NCBI GenBank assembly: GCA_037043235.1
Contig: JAWRVZ010000029.1
Span: 3,378,001-3,442,000, forward strand
Reading direction: 5' to 3'
Length of the DNA: 64,000 nt
Source of the DNA: Rhodeus uyekii
Lineage: Eukaryota > Chordata > Actinopteri > Cypriniformes > Acheilognathidae
Shown: piece by piece, positions 36,701 through 48,916 of the stretch
How positions within the stretch are numbered: position 1 is the stretch's first letter
How the letters are laid out: every line of letters starts with the position of its first letter
Position numbers and translations under genes: made by a program
Notes under the pieces: generated by a model
What the model was told of the DNA's origin: nothing
Database searches by the model: none
Seen by the model: the letters and a program-made list of their open reading frames with translations, nothing else

Positions 36701-39700
36701 TTTAAAAGGTAAAGTGTGTAATGTATGTCAGCAACTTAAAATTCTTAACCTTTATATCCAGCGGTTAAAAGAGGTTCATTGGTTTCCAGAAGGTTTTATC
36801 TGTGTTTTAACACACAGCTGACATGGATACCTTCCTAAGGCTGTAAAGAGTGAAGAGATAGTTCTGATATAAGGTACATCTTTTATCCCTCCATCTCTCC
36901 ACTTCAACGCTTACTCTCGCTCTCTCTGCCCTTGGAAACACCATAAGCTATGACTCACCTCAGCGCTGAGCCGATATTGGCTTTTAATTGCCTGATAGTC
37001 AGTGAGAAAAAACATCTAAACAAACCACATCACCAGGGGAAAACAACAGGGATGAAAAACAGGGGTAATAAATCATGATAAGGATTATGGGATATCCTGA
37101 TGTGGTCTGGACAGTGTGCTGGGATTCATCGCTGCCCACCCAAATGTTTCAGATCAGTTCTGACAGTTTTATTCTCATGTGTCAGTTCAGCACAGATCTG
37201 CTCTGTCTCACTCATGGCAAACTCTGTAGGACAGACATGAAATCACAGCTTCATGTATCAAAATGATACTCTGACAGGGAACAGGTAAGGTTGTGTCAGA
37301 GAGGATTAATGTTGAGATGAGAAGAAATGCTGCATCTCCACAAGGTTAGTGCAAGACTGTGAACTTGAAATTGATAAGGACCATTACGTTTTTTTTTTTG
37401 CGCTGTGAGATTTTCACAACGACTAGCACTTCAAAATCTGAGTTATATACACTCACCTAAATGATTATTAGGAACACCTGTTCAATTTCTCATTAATGCA
37501 ATTATCTAATCAACCAATCACATGGCAGTTGCTTCAATGCATTTAGGGGTTGGTTCTGGTCAAGACAATCTCCTGAACTCCAAACTGAATGTCAGAATGG
37601 GAAAGAAAGGTGATTTAAGCAGTTTTGAGTGTGGCATGGTTGTTGGTGCCAGACGGGCCGGTCTGAGTATTTCACAGTATTTCGTATTTTACTGGGATTT
37701 TCACGCACAACCATTTCTAGGGTTTACAAAGAATGGTGTGAAAAGGGAAAAGCATCCAGTATGCGGCAGTCCTGTGGGAGAAAATGCCTTGTTGATACTA
37801 GAGGTCAGAGGAGAACGGGCCGACTGATTCAAGAGCAACTTTGACTGAAATAACCACTCGTTACAACCGAGGTTTGCAGCGAAGCATTTGTGAAGCCACA
37901 ACACGCACAACCTTGAGGCGGATGGGCTACAACAGCAGAAGACCCCACCGGGTACCACTCATCTCCAGTACAAATAGGAAAAAGAGGCTACAATTTGCAT
38001 GAGCTCACCAAAATTGGACAGTTGAAGAGTGGAAAAAATGTTGCCTGGTCTGATGAGTCTCGATTTCTGTTGAGACATTCAGATGGTAGAGCCAGAATTT
38101 GGTGTAAACAGAATGAGAACATCATGCCTTGTTACCACTGTGCAGGCTGGTGGTGGTGGTGTAATGGTGTGGGGGATGTTTTCTTGGCACACTTTAGGCC
38201 CCTTGGTGCCAACTGGTCATTGTTTAAATGCCACGGCCTACAAACACTTGCACAAACACTTTTTCACATCACTGTGAGAATATTTTAATGAGAATTAAAC
38301 TGTTGAATCTCCTTCAAAGATAGATAGATACCTTCTTTGCACTTCCTGGGTCATTCCTGTTTTGTCAATCACTCCCCTCGTTAGTCTTGTCAGGTATTCC
38401 CTATCGCCTCATGTTTAAAATCCTCCTGTGTTCACCTCCAGTCATTGACATTGTTAACTGTGTGGATGCCGGCTCCTTGCTCTCCGAGGTTTTTGCACAA
38501 GTGTGCCTTTTCTGTTCATATTTAAAGTCTTTTGTTTCTGTTTGTTAATAAAGTTTCTGTTTGAAACCAGCTTCTCCGTGTGATTCCCCACTTCGCACAC
38601 CACCCTCTAGTATGACAATAGCAAATAAAAACACTTTTTGAATACACAGTAATATAGATTAAATGAGAACAGTAGGTGGATCAACAGCCTTTAAAACGAG
38701 GCGACTACAACAGATCAGGTTGGCACATCTCCTACGCTTGAGAATATGGAGATTGTAAATCTACGTCATTCCCGTTGGAACAGTGGAGGCGTTGGGATCT
38801 CACACTAACTCACAGTGTCAATCAATCTTCACAGTTTCAGTCATAATATCTAGAGATACTCCTACACTAGCTCATGCGGTATGACAACACACAACATATT
38901 TTATCACAACAACTAAAAGATATCAAACATAAAAAGATTCTGTAAAACACGACAAATGTGTTTGTGTAACCAATGTTGAAAAGCCGTGAGTAAACATTTA
39001 TACAGTTACAATTGGTGCATTTTAAAGATGTAAGATATTCCTTTTAATAACTAAGGCATAATTTACATCTCCATCTTCCAGTTTCCCTGTTAGTCTGGTT
39101 TAATCCTCCTCATGAGTAAAGCTGGTCACCAGGTCATTGCAACCAACCCTCAGCGTTTAGATCATTTAAAACCACATGTTTTTTCCGCCTGCACACCCAC
39201 TGCGCAAACAGCATCAAAGTACCACGGATCATACACTCCGGCCTTTTTATCTAGCTAACCCAAGAGATGTGAGGGAAAAAAGCACTTTTTTATCAGCTTA
39301 TTTGTATTTATGTCTACTGAAAGGTAAGCCCTAACCGTCACTGTCAATGCTTCTAAATAATTTGTCAGATTTAAAGTATTACTGTGCCCAAGGATCGGAG
39401 GAGCTTCTTACACTTTCCTATGCAGATTCTGTCAAGAGCTGTCAGATTTAACGAGAAATGCCAATGAATGGTTAAAGTTCATGTTGTGCTGTGAAACGCT
39501 CAGAGGCTTGTCTAGTAACCACATTTAAAATGTTATCTTTTCAGAAAGTCAGAGCTCTTTTGTAGTTGACACATACCAAAGTATTGGAGTGGATTTGCAT
39601 GATTCTGCCTGGAGTGAAGACTGTTTGTTTGGAGCAAAGTCAGCGCTGGTGTTAAGACTGCAAAGATACAGCTCAATCACGAGAATAACAGGCTATACTC

Positions 39701-42700
39701 TTATTTCTTTATTGGCATCGGTGGATCCACAAAGAATCTTTAACATCCATGGAATCTTTCCATTGCAAAAAAGGTTCTTTAGAGTGATAAAAAGTTATTT
39801 AGATTATTAAAATATTCTTACATTTACATTTGGCAGACACTTTTATAAAAAGTGTCTTACATTTAATTCAAGAAACACATTGACATTCTAATCAGTTCTT
39901 GCTTTCCCTGGGAATCGATCCCATGACCTTTTTGTTGTAAACACCAATGCTCTACTGTTGAGCTACAGGAAAGCTTCTTCACACTACGTAATGGTAATGC
40001 TAACATTACCAAAACGTGAATGAATTTTGTTTTTAACAAAGTTCCAAATTACGTCAGTAAGACTCTGTTCATTTGTTCGCTTCATTTAACTATGAATTCA
40101 TTTTGAAATAAGACACAATTCTTGTTTAGGGATAATTTTGATACCCAAGTTCCCGAGATGGGTGGGCCACAAGCTTTAAACATAGTGGACGGGAACTGCT
40201 GCTGTGACTGCTATTCTTTATTCGTTTTTTCCAGAACCACTGCATTGTTTTGTTGTTAAAGTAGTGCATATTTGCATAAGATTATTCCTATTTGACGCAT
40301 ACTGTATATTTTATAGACAGATCAAATAGCCTGTATCTGACCGAAATTCCAGAATTGTCAGTAAGCTGACTATAGATAGCATGGTGAATGTTTAAGGTTG
40401 TTCCATTAGATTTATATTTATGTATTTGACAGACACTTTTATCCAAAGTGACTTACATTGCATTTAAGAAACACACTGACATTTTAATCAGTTTTTGCTT
40501 TCCCTGGGAATTGAACCCATGACCAAGGCGTTGCAAGCGCTATGCTTTACTGTTGGAGCTACTGGATAGCACTTTGTCAATGAATGGGAGGCTTATCATG
40601 ATTTTGGGTTTAATAAGGTTTTCCCAATAAATATGCAAGAATAAACCTGGTGTCCTCCATGATTCCTGTTCTTTCCAACAATAAATCACCTGAATGTGAT
40701 GAGCTTATAATCACGACTTCAGAAGTGGGAAGATTTTCAACAGCATTAAACTTTATTCGCCACAATCAAGACTTTTAAAGTATATGTATATGTCTTCTGA
40801 TTTGGGGTCAGACTCTGGCTCGAACATGGCAGAATTTCACCGGTTTCCATCGGAAGGTTAAAAACTGTAATGGCAGACATGATCAAAATTATTTAATTTG
40901 CAAAACTGTTACCCAATCATAGGAATGGCCGTTTACTTCCAAGTCACGAATGTTTCCATGAGATTGTCAAAACAGGATAGAAAATTGCTTTTTACATTTT
41001 GATGTAAAATAAGATGCATAACAAGTGGGCCTCAGAGAACCTTATTCCTCCTTTAAAATGTTAAAAGACATGATGAAAAAACAACGAAGTGGACTAATAA
41101 CTTATACTAGTAAAGATGTGTTAATCCATGGGATTTGTGTTTGTTTTTGTCAGAATCACACTGAAGCGCCTTGCATTAGCCTTGCACGATGGTTTGGCCA
41201 ACAGTTGAGACTCCCCAGACCCCATTAGATTAAACTGAAAGCCTTTAACAGACTTGTACATCTACGATGAACCTTCTCTGACTTCTCTCATTCACTTTAC
41301 TCAGATATTCATTAATATCATGCAGAAAAGCTGAATCACAAAGACAGTTCTAGACAGTTCTACAATTTGCTAGGTCGCTTTGCATAAAAATCTCTTGAGC
41401 GGCACACTCTCACTTAAGCATTCATGTGGCATATCATGTGGAGAACTGAATTCTTTCAGTTAATGAAGTTGAGCGTTTCTGTAACAGTTTTAATTGCATG
41501 ATCCAAATTTAACATCTTACCATATTGTGCCTCATCACATTATACTATAGGGACACCATCTGTTAAAGACGCTCTCTTGTATGATAACCAGAATCTTAAA
41601 TCTTTCCAACAAACCATGCAGTCGATCAAGTTTATAAATCACATTGTTCTGTTCTAAAGTTAAACTCACTGACTTGATCTGGATATGGAGGTTAACATCC
41701 CACTCGAAAAGATTATCAGGAAATAACGGCTTCAATTTTGGTTTGTTCTTCACAAAAAGTAGCACCTTTCTAGTGTTTTTGTGTCTTTTTCATCAGTCTC
41801 AAAAAGAGAGACTATACAATTCTTCAAAATATTGTGTTTCAGGTTTGAAATTAATGTGGAATGCAGAATTCCTTTAATGATCCATCACTATTTATCATTT
41901 CAAACCGAATAGCCTTTAGTTAAATAAACTGAACACACCCAGAGTAAACACATTATCCACCAACTATAATCCACCAGTAATGCATCAAGATCATAGAACG
42001 AGGCTGTTGACTTCTTTACAACTAATGTGAGAAGAAAAATATGGACTAACTGCCAAATAGGCATCACAAACAAGTATTTATTGATCAAAAAAATCCCCAT
42101 TAGTGAACATTAAGTTCCTGTTTGTTGGGATTTCTTTGGACAGGATCGAAAGAAATCACAGCAGTCTCACTACTTCCACCCCGTTGTCACAATCCATATA
42201 ATGATAATGAACATAATTGCATTTCCTTGGTTGGATCTTTAAAAAAAAAGAAGAAGAAAAGAGCAGGTGTGATCGAAAAGTTACCTGGGGTGAAAGTGAT
42301 ACGGGGACTACTGTTAAATGAGGGACAAATCAAGTCCATAAAGATAATGCAAGTAAGGAAAAATTGTGAAAAGCAGCTAATGTATGTTTTATAATTCATA
42401 ACAGAAACAGTTACTTTAAAAAATTTGCCTTCTGTTGTCTATCTGTATGAGTAGAAATGCGTCAACTGCTCGCTCAAAAGATGTCCTTTACGTTGCTATG
42501 GGCTAAACTGCACTATAAATAAATTCATTTCTAAGCAAGTTGTCAATGTAACCCGAGTTAAAGAGTAAAAATAAGGTTTTTTGAGCATACAGTACGTCAA
42601 AACGAAGTCAAGTAACCTATGCAGTGAGAAAGCACTCAAACACCTTCACAAACGAAGAGCTGGAAGGACTGAACCGTGTGATTCTTCTCACCTTGTTTCC

Positions 42701-42770
42701 CTGTTTCTCCGCACAGCTCTGTTTGATCCAGAGATCCGTACAGTTTCTGGGTGCTCCGCCCTTTCTCCAT
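26050..42770 (-). CDS. bmerb1: bMERB domain-containing protein 1-like, Rab-binding, C-terminal CaaX motif; complete, 6 coding exons
   Basis: bMERB domains are helical coiled coils that bind Rab8/10-type GTPases. Coding exons, 5' to 3': 42770-42692, 33367-33244, 31887-31814, 30573-30459, 27800-27730, 26168-26050. Phases join cleanly to 193 codons and TAG; human BMERB1 is about 204. Motifs in order are VSMADSTIT, VRKESELRYMMDDIQLCKE (exons 2-3, matching VRRESELRFMMDDIQLCKD in human), KLVETRDFLVDDMEFERLR (exon 4) and REREEDQEMADFLQ (exon 5). The tail GVTLLKECCGFTCSVM ends in a CaaX-like C-S-V-M after a Cys pair; human BMERB1 also ends in a CaaX form (CNIM). The start chosen is the ATG giving MEKGRSTQKLYGSLDQ; an upstream in-frame ATG at 42846-42848 lacks similarity. 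Intron 1 is 9.3 kb. The setting beside mfsd6l suggests an ohnolog of the 16p13.11 gene rather than its orthologue. Confidence 0.9.
26423..26588 (+). repeat. tRNA-derived SINE, copy 5
   Basis: It reads AGCTTTCCTGTAGCTCAAAC, then GTCATGGGTTCAATTCTCTG, then GCAAGTCGCTTTGGACAAAA. It lies in the last bMERB intron, upstream of exon 6. Confidence 0.75.
27657..27728 (+). repeat. Compound (CA)n(CT)n(CA)n(CATA)n microsatellite abutting a splice donor
   Basis: CA, CT, then CA runs end in CATACATACATAC. On the minus strand that last piece is the first bases of bMERB intron 5, directly after the donor GTATGT. Confidence 0.9.
28079..28795. mobile_element. hAT-like nonautonomous element, 717 bp, perfect 8-bp target duplication
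   Basis: The ends are CAGGGGTGGGCAAACTACGG and its inverse (ATAGTTTGCCCACCCCTG). CTTTAAAG is duplicated exactly at 28071-28078 and 28796-28803. An 8-bp duplication and CAGGGG ends are hAT hallmarks. The interior is GC-rich with many CG dinucleotides. A 127-codon frame inside shows no transposase similarity I recognise. It lies in bMERB intron 4. Confidence 0.88.
29085..29485 (-). mobile_element. LTR-like retroelement fragment, copy A
   Basis: Read on the minus strand it contains CGCGTCTGCATTGGCCGCG, a TATTTAA box-like word, an AATAAA downstream and an end like CCTGATCCGTGACA. A related copy lies at 58565-58985. Promoter, poly(A) and TGACA end suggest a solo LTR or similar. No coding region is attached. 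Confidence 0.5.
31395..31680 (+). repeat. Interspersed repeat of the GCATTTATTTGATCAAA family
   Basis: TTCAAAAGTTTGAGGTGGG is followed by ACATTTATTTAATCAAAATG, CAGCATCATTACTGCAGGC and GTCACATGATCCT. It lies just upstream of bMERB exon 3 (to the left, in intron 3). Confidence 0.65.
36255..36530 (+). repeat. Interspersed repeat of the GCATTTATTTGATCAAA family
   Basis: TCAAAAGTTTGGGGTCTG leads into GCTGCATTTATTTGATCAAA, GTAATATTGTGAAATATTAT and CATTACTCCAGTCTTCAGTG. Confidence 0.7.
37450..38241 (+). mobile_element. Truncated Tc1-like element, family A copy 2
   Basis: It starts after TA with CACTCACCTAAATGATTATT. Transposase remnants include an HTH frame at 37522-37827 and a DDE start at 38083-38277 (GGGGVMVWGMFSWH). 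It matches copies 1 and 3 up to GCCACGGCCTAC, then similarity stops; the right terminal repeat and DDE C-terminus are absent. It keeps a stretch (about 37860-37960) that the other two copies lack. Confidence 0.85.
38300..38625 (+). mobile_element. LTR-like repeat fragment
   Basis: A TTTAAAATCC box-like word, an AATAAAGTTTCTG poly(A) signal and an end in TATGACA are arranged as in an LTR. Its ends were not matched to a partner in the window, so this is tentative. Confidence 0.4.
39819..39977 (-). repeat. tRNA-derived SINE, copy 6
   Basis: Minus-strand copy: the head AGCTTTCCTGTAGCTCAAC and a B-box region GGGATCGATTCCCAGGGAAA are both clear. Confidence 0.75.
40412..40572 (-). repeat. tRNA-derived SINE, copy 7
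   Basis: Minus-strand copy with ATGGGTTCAATTCCCAGGGA and GTAAGTCACTTTGGATAAAA. Confidence 0.75.
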
Positions 42771-45631
42771 CCTGTGAAGCTCCACAACACACTTGAAGTT
42801 TCGGCTGGAGCAGAATGTCTCTGCTTTGCTCTCCGGCCGGTGAATCAAAGCGCAGTTTGACTGATGGAGGTTTTTAACTCCATGTCCTCAGTGATGCTGA
42901 TGCGCGCGCTCGCACCTGCTGTGCTGATGCTTAACACAACTATTCTCACGTTACATGAAAGCGCCACCCTGTGAATAACGGGAAAAGCGACATTAAATTA
43001 TATATTACTTTTCCTTCTGAAATTACATTTTTAATTGAGATCAAATAAGACTCGTTTTAAAATCGCAATGTCACAAAACATTTTTGTATTGTTATTCCAC
43101 CGCTTGAGTTTAAAAAAATTCTAATTAGTCAATGTCTCACTCAGTGAACATATTTGCATATTATAAAATAACGAATAAGGCTACACCGAAAAAATAGTTG
43201 TTTTTTTTCACATGCACTTAAAAGTCCCCATGAAATCAAAACGGAAGTGTTTGGCTTTTAGTCTTAAATACGTTACGAAATACGTTAGTCTTGTCGTTCT
43301 CTAGACTTTTTGCGCTCCAAAACAAGGACAAAATTCGCATTTAGAAGAATTCGGACCGAATACAATGATTGGACGAACATTTGTTCTGGTACTGAAGTTT
43401 CCACAGAATATTTATTTACATGTTTTGATACTTAGAGCACTTCTATTATCGCTATCAAATGCCTACCATTAACAACTGATTGGTCTGACATTGTGGTCAT
43501 TTTTGCAAAAATAGTTAACAAAACACAAACAATACACAAAATAATTGTAAAATAAAATTATTGACGTGTATAAATGGTGAATATCACTTAATCACTTTTA
43601 AAATCTATAGCTACCAATTACCCAACCATTTCATTTTCAAAATTCGAAATACACTACTTAAATTCACATAAAGCCATTTAAATTTAAATGTTTATACATT
43701 TTGTAGTTTTCTTTTAGTGCAAGATGAAAAATACTTATGGAAAGTCACAATTCACACATCTAAAAGCAACATGACTGTAGTACACATACCTTTAAAATGT
43801 GAATTGCTCTCAGCATTTGACTTAATGCTTTTGTCATGTTCATATTCATAAAAGTAATAAAAAAGACAAGTACTGTAACATTAAGGCATCATCATTTTCA
43901 TTACAAAAGCTTTAAAACTATAGTTATACAGACCCGGGCTTTAAAAGGATGATCCACGTCACAAATTCTTAGAAAGTTTTATCAGAGAAATTGTATGTGT
44001 GATAATAAGAGCATGTACATAAGTTAACTTGAAATGCAAAACAAGTGGTTTAACAGTCAGGACATAAACGTTAAACATACAAAACGTTTGCACTGTGAAT
44101 GAGGCCTACAGAAAATGTTTGTGAGGGTTGGGATTCAGCAAAACAACGTATAAAGTTTTGAACCATTAATGGCCAGGTTGCATTGACAGATTATGCTTTT
44201 AAACTGAGGATGCACTTTCTGCGACGCATGTCTGACCTTAGTGTCAATGCTCGCTGCTATATTTAAGCATCAGTTCCGATACGAGGGAAATTACATCAAC
44301 ACTGGCTCAATGCTAGGCCTGAAATGTCAACATGACAAATTCATGTTCATTGATTCCATTACACAATAATGCCATAAAACGGCTAATGCTGGATAAACAG
44401 GATCAAAGTGCACACCTTTTTATGACGCAAGGCTTATCTAGACATTTTAAAGAAAAGAAAAAAGAACAGAAAAAAAGACAAAAACAACACTTGACATTCT
44501 GCATTTTTTTAAAGCGGAAATAATCATTTAATAGATGTTCTTGATTTCAAGATATCTTGATATTTAAACAAATATTTATTCCAAAACCTTCCTCGCTTAA
44601 AAAAAGAAGAAAAAAAAGAAGAGAGTTGTCGGTCACAAACAGACAAATCTACATTCAAAGAAGCTGTACAGGAAAATGTACTCAAGAACAAGTTTGGGAA
44701 GCTTCCCCCCTTCCCCCAATACAGGTTTAGCAACCTTCACATCCAAGCCAAGGAACTTATTCTCAATCCCTTAAACTATAAATATGACACTTTTACTACA
44801 AACCTCTCCCTCTTCTAGTAATAGTGCAAAACATGAGTGGCTCATAAATACAAAGCCTCGTTATAACAGGTAACCGAGGCTTAACTTCAGATCACAGATC
44901 TTTTCAAAACACAAGAATGGATGGGAAAGAAAGGGCGTGAGGATGTTAGAAACAATAGGTCCTATTTGCTCACGTGATTAATGCCATTTGGCAGAGATGA
45001 CATGGTTACTGTAATCAAACGAACCAGTTCCTCTCACCTCCAGTCAGTCCTCTTTTTACAAAAGAGCTGGCCTATAAAATAAGTCGTCTTCACAAAACAA
45101 AAGATGATGTACATTTTAGGATATTCAAGTACTAAACTGGCACTGGAGCTGTAATGCTTCTCTCAAAGCTTTAGGTGAAACCAGATAAAGATTTAGCTGG
45201 ATTAAAAGAGTTATTAATGGGTGTTACTTCATCCCTGATGGACTTTAGGATGAAGATCACTCTCAAAGTAAATTTTCTTACTGGGTATCTTTGTCTTATT
45301 TTCCAATACAAATTTCAAGACATTCTTAAATCAAGATACATTTCCTTGAGAAGGAATTTGAAAGTAAATAATCTTATTTTCCCTTTCAATTAAGTTTATA
45401 TTTCTTACCCCATTGACATTTTTTAAAGCAAAAACTCAACTTTTCAGAAAACAAGTCTTAATATCTCAAGTCATTTTATTTCTCAAACACATCTTGATTT
45501 AAGATTTTCAATATATTTGCAAAGGGAAGACAAGACAAAAATACTGAGTAAGATTTAAAGAACAATTTTAGTGTCAATGTGCTCTTAGATCTTTTAAATC
45601 GCTCTCTGTCGATATCAACAAGTCACTCTCT
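42771..45631. other. Intergenic region between the bMERB 5' end and the mfsd6l 3' end
   Basis: The first 150 bases have CG-rich words (GATGCGCGCGCTCGCACC) and are the likely bMERB promoter. The mfsd6l 3' UTR should run left from 45631; a minus-strand AATAAA lies at 44575-44580. The remainder is AT-rich with no gene or named repeat seen. Confidence 0.5.
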
Positions 45632-47269
45632 TTACTTCAATCGATTCAGAGATTTCCATTGTCTACTTGGTTTTCCTCGGTCATCTTCCATTGCTGTCTC
45701 CAGCCAATCTTTCTCCTGGTCCGACTCAGACTCACTCATCTCTGTATCGGCGGCCAGCAGCCGTGAGTAGTTTATCCGCCGCTGCCGAGGAATCTTCCAC
45801 TTGAGTAGAGCAAGAGCACTACTCCACAAAGCCAAAGCGACCGCCGCGCCTTGGAAAAGCATCATGACCCCAAACTTTTGCACCACAAACCCAGCCGACA
45901 GACTGCCAAATGCAGCTCCCAGCTCCAGAGAAAGTGCCTCAAACAACCTTAAAATGGTCTTTTCCATACCAGGAGTGGCAATGTCTTCGCTTTGCAATGT
46001 TACAGACCACCAGAGGGCGCCGGTGCTGAAGCCCGCCAGCAGTTGAGCAGGGATTACGGCCCACGGGGTCCACAAGAAGGAATAATAAAGGCACTGCAGG
46101 GCTAAAATCACAGCGGCGAGTACTAGCAACCAACCGTGGTACTTAAGAAACCGGGAGACATGCCCAGAAACTGGCAGAAACCCAGTCTGGCTCAGGTGCA
46201 CCAGCGCTAAGGAGATTCCCATGTGGATTTCCGTTGCACCGCAGTCCTGCATCTGCCAGAAGAGGAAATCTGACACAGCTGAGCTCGCCATGCCCATCAA
46301 AAAGACAGTGATGGCACAAAGTATGGCCTGTGAGTTCCCATACACCAATTGCAGTGCCTTAAAGCCGCCACTAGTGAGGCGCTCACGCTTTCGGAGGTAG
46401 ATTGGTAGTAGAGCGCCAGTAGGTACGGTTAATATCATGAATGTGGAGTAGGAATAAAACTCCACTGAAGGTCCTGCTATGCAAAACAGGCTGGTTGCAA
46501 GAACACCAACTGCACAGTTGCCAAAAGCGGCCCCGAGTTGCTTCCAGACCTTCACCCTACTGTGGTGGTCAGTGGCATCTACGAAATCCAAGTATTCGTA
46601 CAGTCCATCATCTGCCGTCCATTCCAACGGGGCAGCCACGCACTCCCACAAAACCACGATTATGAGAACCAGAAAGAACATCTGATGTTGGGCATCCATA
46701 ACTTTCAGGCTCCCCAGGAACTCCGTATGAAGATCTTCCGTCTTCAAAGATCTCAAACCTCTTGATGACCAATTTGGACTTATAAATGTGTGAACTTCGA
46801 CAGGTTGTTCGGTGCTGGCAGAAGTTTGGTTTACTGAATAAACAGTGGTATTTGATTGAGATGGAACCGTTATCTGCGGTAGCGTGACTAGAAGCGTGGT
46901 TGGAACAGCATCCGGTTGAGTAGCGTTACATCGTCCACTTTCAGCTTGGATCCCTGTGGACGGGAAGAGCAGAAGAGTCAAAACCACCAATGCCGAGCTG
47001 AGCAATGATCCCAGTATGACCGTCCGCCGCTTGTCATACTGCCTGGCGAGGACACTGGAGAACGGCCGCCACACCAGGGCGAGCAGATGTTTGGACGCCA
47101 TGATGATTCCGATCATGGTGGCGCTGAGACCCAGGTGCCGGAAGTACAGGGTCAGGAAGGGAAGGAGGCAACCGGAACCACATGAATGCAGAAAGTGAAA
47201 GACGGCCGCCAGTCGCACGGCTCCCTTCACATTCCACTGCTTGCTCTTCTGCATTGCTCCCTTCTTCAT
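45632..47269 (-). CDS. mfsd6l: MFSD6-like major facilitator superfamily protein, single coding exon
   Basis: An uninterrupted 545-codon frame encodes a polytopic membrane protein of the MFS_1_like group. TM1 includes RLAAVFHFLHSCGSGCLLPF, and a basic loop RQYDKRRT follows TM2. A hydrophilic loop at about residues 104-195 carries N-glycosylation sequons (NAT, NTT, NQT, NWS), so it should face the lumen or exterior. About nine further hydrophobic segments follow, for roughly 12 in all. The C-terminus is acidic and Ser-rich (EMSESESDQEKD) and cytosolic. Human MFSD6L is also encoded by one coding exon (586 residues) and lies next to PIK3R6, as here. The transported substrate is unknown. The frame is intact, with no in-frame stop or shift. 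Confidence 0.93.
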   Translation of the reverse strand: MKKGAMQKSKQWNVKGAVRLAAVFHFLHSCGSGCLLPFLTLYFRHLGLSATMIGIIMASKHLLALVWRPFSSVLARQYDKRRTVILGSLLSSALVVLTLLLFPSTGIQAESGRCNATQPDAVPTTLLVTLPQITVPSQSNTTVYSVNQTSASTEQPVEVHTFISPNWSSRGLRSLKTEDLHTEFLGSLKVMDAQHQMFFLVLIIVVLWECVAAPLEWTADDGLYEYLDFVDATDHHSRVKVWKQLGAAFGNCAVGVLATSLFCIAGPSVEFYSYSTFMILTVPTGALLPIYLRKRERLTSGGFKALQLVYGNSQAILCAITVFLMGMASSAVSDFLFWQMQDCGATEIHMGISLALVHLSQTGFLPVSGHVSRFLKYHGWLLVLAAVILALQCLYYSFLWTPWAVIPAQLLAGFSTGALWWSVTLQSEDIATPGMEKTILRLFEALSLELGAAFGSLSAGFVVQKFGVMMLFQGAAVALALWSSALALLKWKIPRQRRINYSRLLAADTEMSESESDQEKDWLETAMEDDRGKPSRQWKSLNRLK

Positions 47270-48063
47270 GTTTGTCGACTTGAGTTAGCTTTCTGTGTCT
47301 GGAAAAAACACACAGCAGTTTTACAGGCTAGCTGAACGACTGCCATAGTAATGTTTGCATAGTACTCTCAGGTATTTCAGAAAAAAACAAGAGTATGATA
47401 TTATGGTAATACTTTGGTACTACTTGTGAAATGCTCAGAATTATTGCTATAGATATTGTGTAACTGTATATTTTTAATTTAAAACGTTTATAGTAATATC
47501 ATAGTAATTTTTCCAATACTATACTATATTTTATATTTTCTCTTTCTAATGAGTAACATGAATTGTCACACAAGACAACAATATAGGCTTCTACAGTATT
47601 TAAGTGCTACTTCCGAGATGCTTCACAGAATTGCATGATATGCAATATTAACATAACAAAACATAACATAATGGGTTCATAAACTCCATATGGACCAAAA
47701 CGGATTTCTTTAGTCCAGTAAACTGCATTTTAATAATGCAATATGTATACATCCTGTCATATTTTTTATTTAAACAGGACAAACGAGAGCAAACTAAATA
47801 AAATGCATCTATTAAGAAAGAAAATAAAATACGGAAGAGAACCTAAAACAATTTCACAAAATGAAACCTAAGCAAAGATGTATAACAGCGCTTAAGCAGA
47901 AGTTTTCTTCAAGTCTGTAAAGCTTCATTTGAAGTCGTTTGTGTTGGTTTACAGTAAAAACCCTTTTCAGACCTTTTAACAGGTAAAGTGTAAGTACACG
48001 ACACACTCTCAGGCACAGGTTAATCGCGCACCTGTTGTGACACGTCACGATGAGATATTTACC
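47270..48063 (-). other. Probable spliced 5' leader of mfsd6l (noncoding)
   Basis: On the minus strand a strong acceptor, pyrimidine tract plus CAG, ends at 47299, so the coding exon would begin at 47298, 29 bases before the ATG. A plausible donor, TCTCAG|GTAAAT, ends an exon at 48063. This gives a noncoding first exon and an intron of about 0.76 kb. The acceptor is convincing; the donor choice is inferred. Confidence 0.45.
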
Positions 48064-48291
48064 TGAGATCTGACGTGTCCGTAAAATCATGGTTTGCTTG
48101 ACAAAATACTGTCGATTAAAGTTTTCTTTGACTTTTCATGTCCATACCGTATCCAGCTGAGGTGTAACAAGTCTTCCTTTTCTTTGACAAACAACCAATG
48201 GCCGATCTCTGAGAACAAATGTTACTTTTTTGTTTGCAGCGCCATCTGTTGGTGAGAAGATGAACTTACAGTTTAAAGTGAAGGAACACAA

Positions 48292-48427
<136 letters not shown>

Positions 48428-48773
48428 TACCGGTAATATAAATAATTATATTATAAATATACATGGTCATATGAGCGCTGTGGAAAATAGTTTAAAAAAA
48501 TATTTCTTTCTCTTTCATGCTTTAGAAAAAAGGCTTTCTTTTATTTCACCAGTAATATAAATAATTATATTATAATTATACATGGTCACATGAGCGTGGC
48601 TTTTTTTCTTACGTTCTTTCTTTTTAATACTGTATAAATAATTATATTATTTACATGAGCGCTGTGAACATTTTTTTAAAAATCTTTCTGTCTTTCTTTC
48701 TTTCTCTTCCTGCGAATCTCATTTAAAGACAATATTACATATGAATGAAACGATTTGTATTACGAGAATGAAC

Positions 48774-48916
48774 TTATTGTGGTGCTTGCAACACCAAGAT
48801 TTTGGGTTCGATTCCCAGGGAAAGCAAAAACTGATTTGAATGTCAATGTGCGTCTTGAATGCAGTGTAAGTCACTTTGGATAAAAGCGTCTGTAAAATGC
48901 AGAAATGTAAATAATT
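48774..48916 (+). repeat. tRNA-derived SINE, copy 8
   Basis: It has a TTTTGGGTTCGATTCCCAGG B-box region, then AAGTCACTTTGGATAAAAGC. The A-box end is missing. Confidence 0.75.

Larger units (their letters stand above)
33368..42691 (-). other. bMERB gene intron 1 (9.3 kb): no exon seen, several repeats
   Basis: It contains an interspersed repeat at 36255, a truncated Tc1 copy at 37450, an LTR-like piece at 38300 and SINEs at 39819 and 40412. I saw no second gene. Stretches such as 34000-36250 and 41000-42600 hold only short frames without similarity to anything I know. Confidence 0.6.

Noticed and set aside
45801..47237. Multiple frames on both strands within mfsd6l
   Set aside because: They are out-of-frame shadows of the intact 545-codon gene.
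48774..48916. tRNA-like B box suggesting a tRNA gene
   Set aside because: The matching acceptor and anticodon arms are absent and the same unit recurs nine times with a SINE tail.
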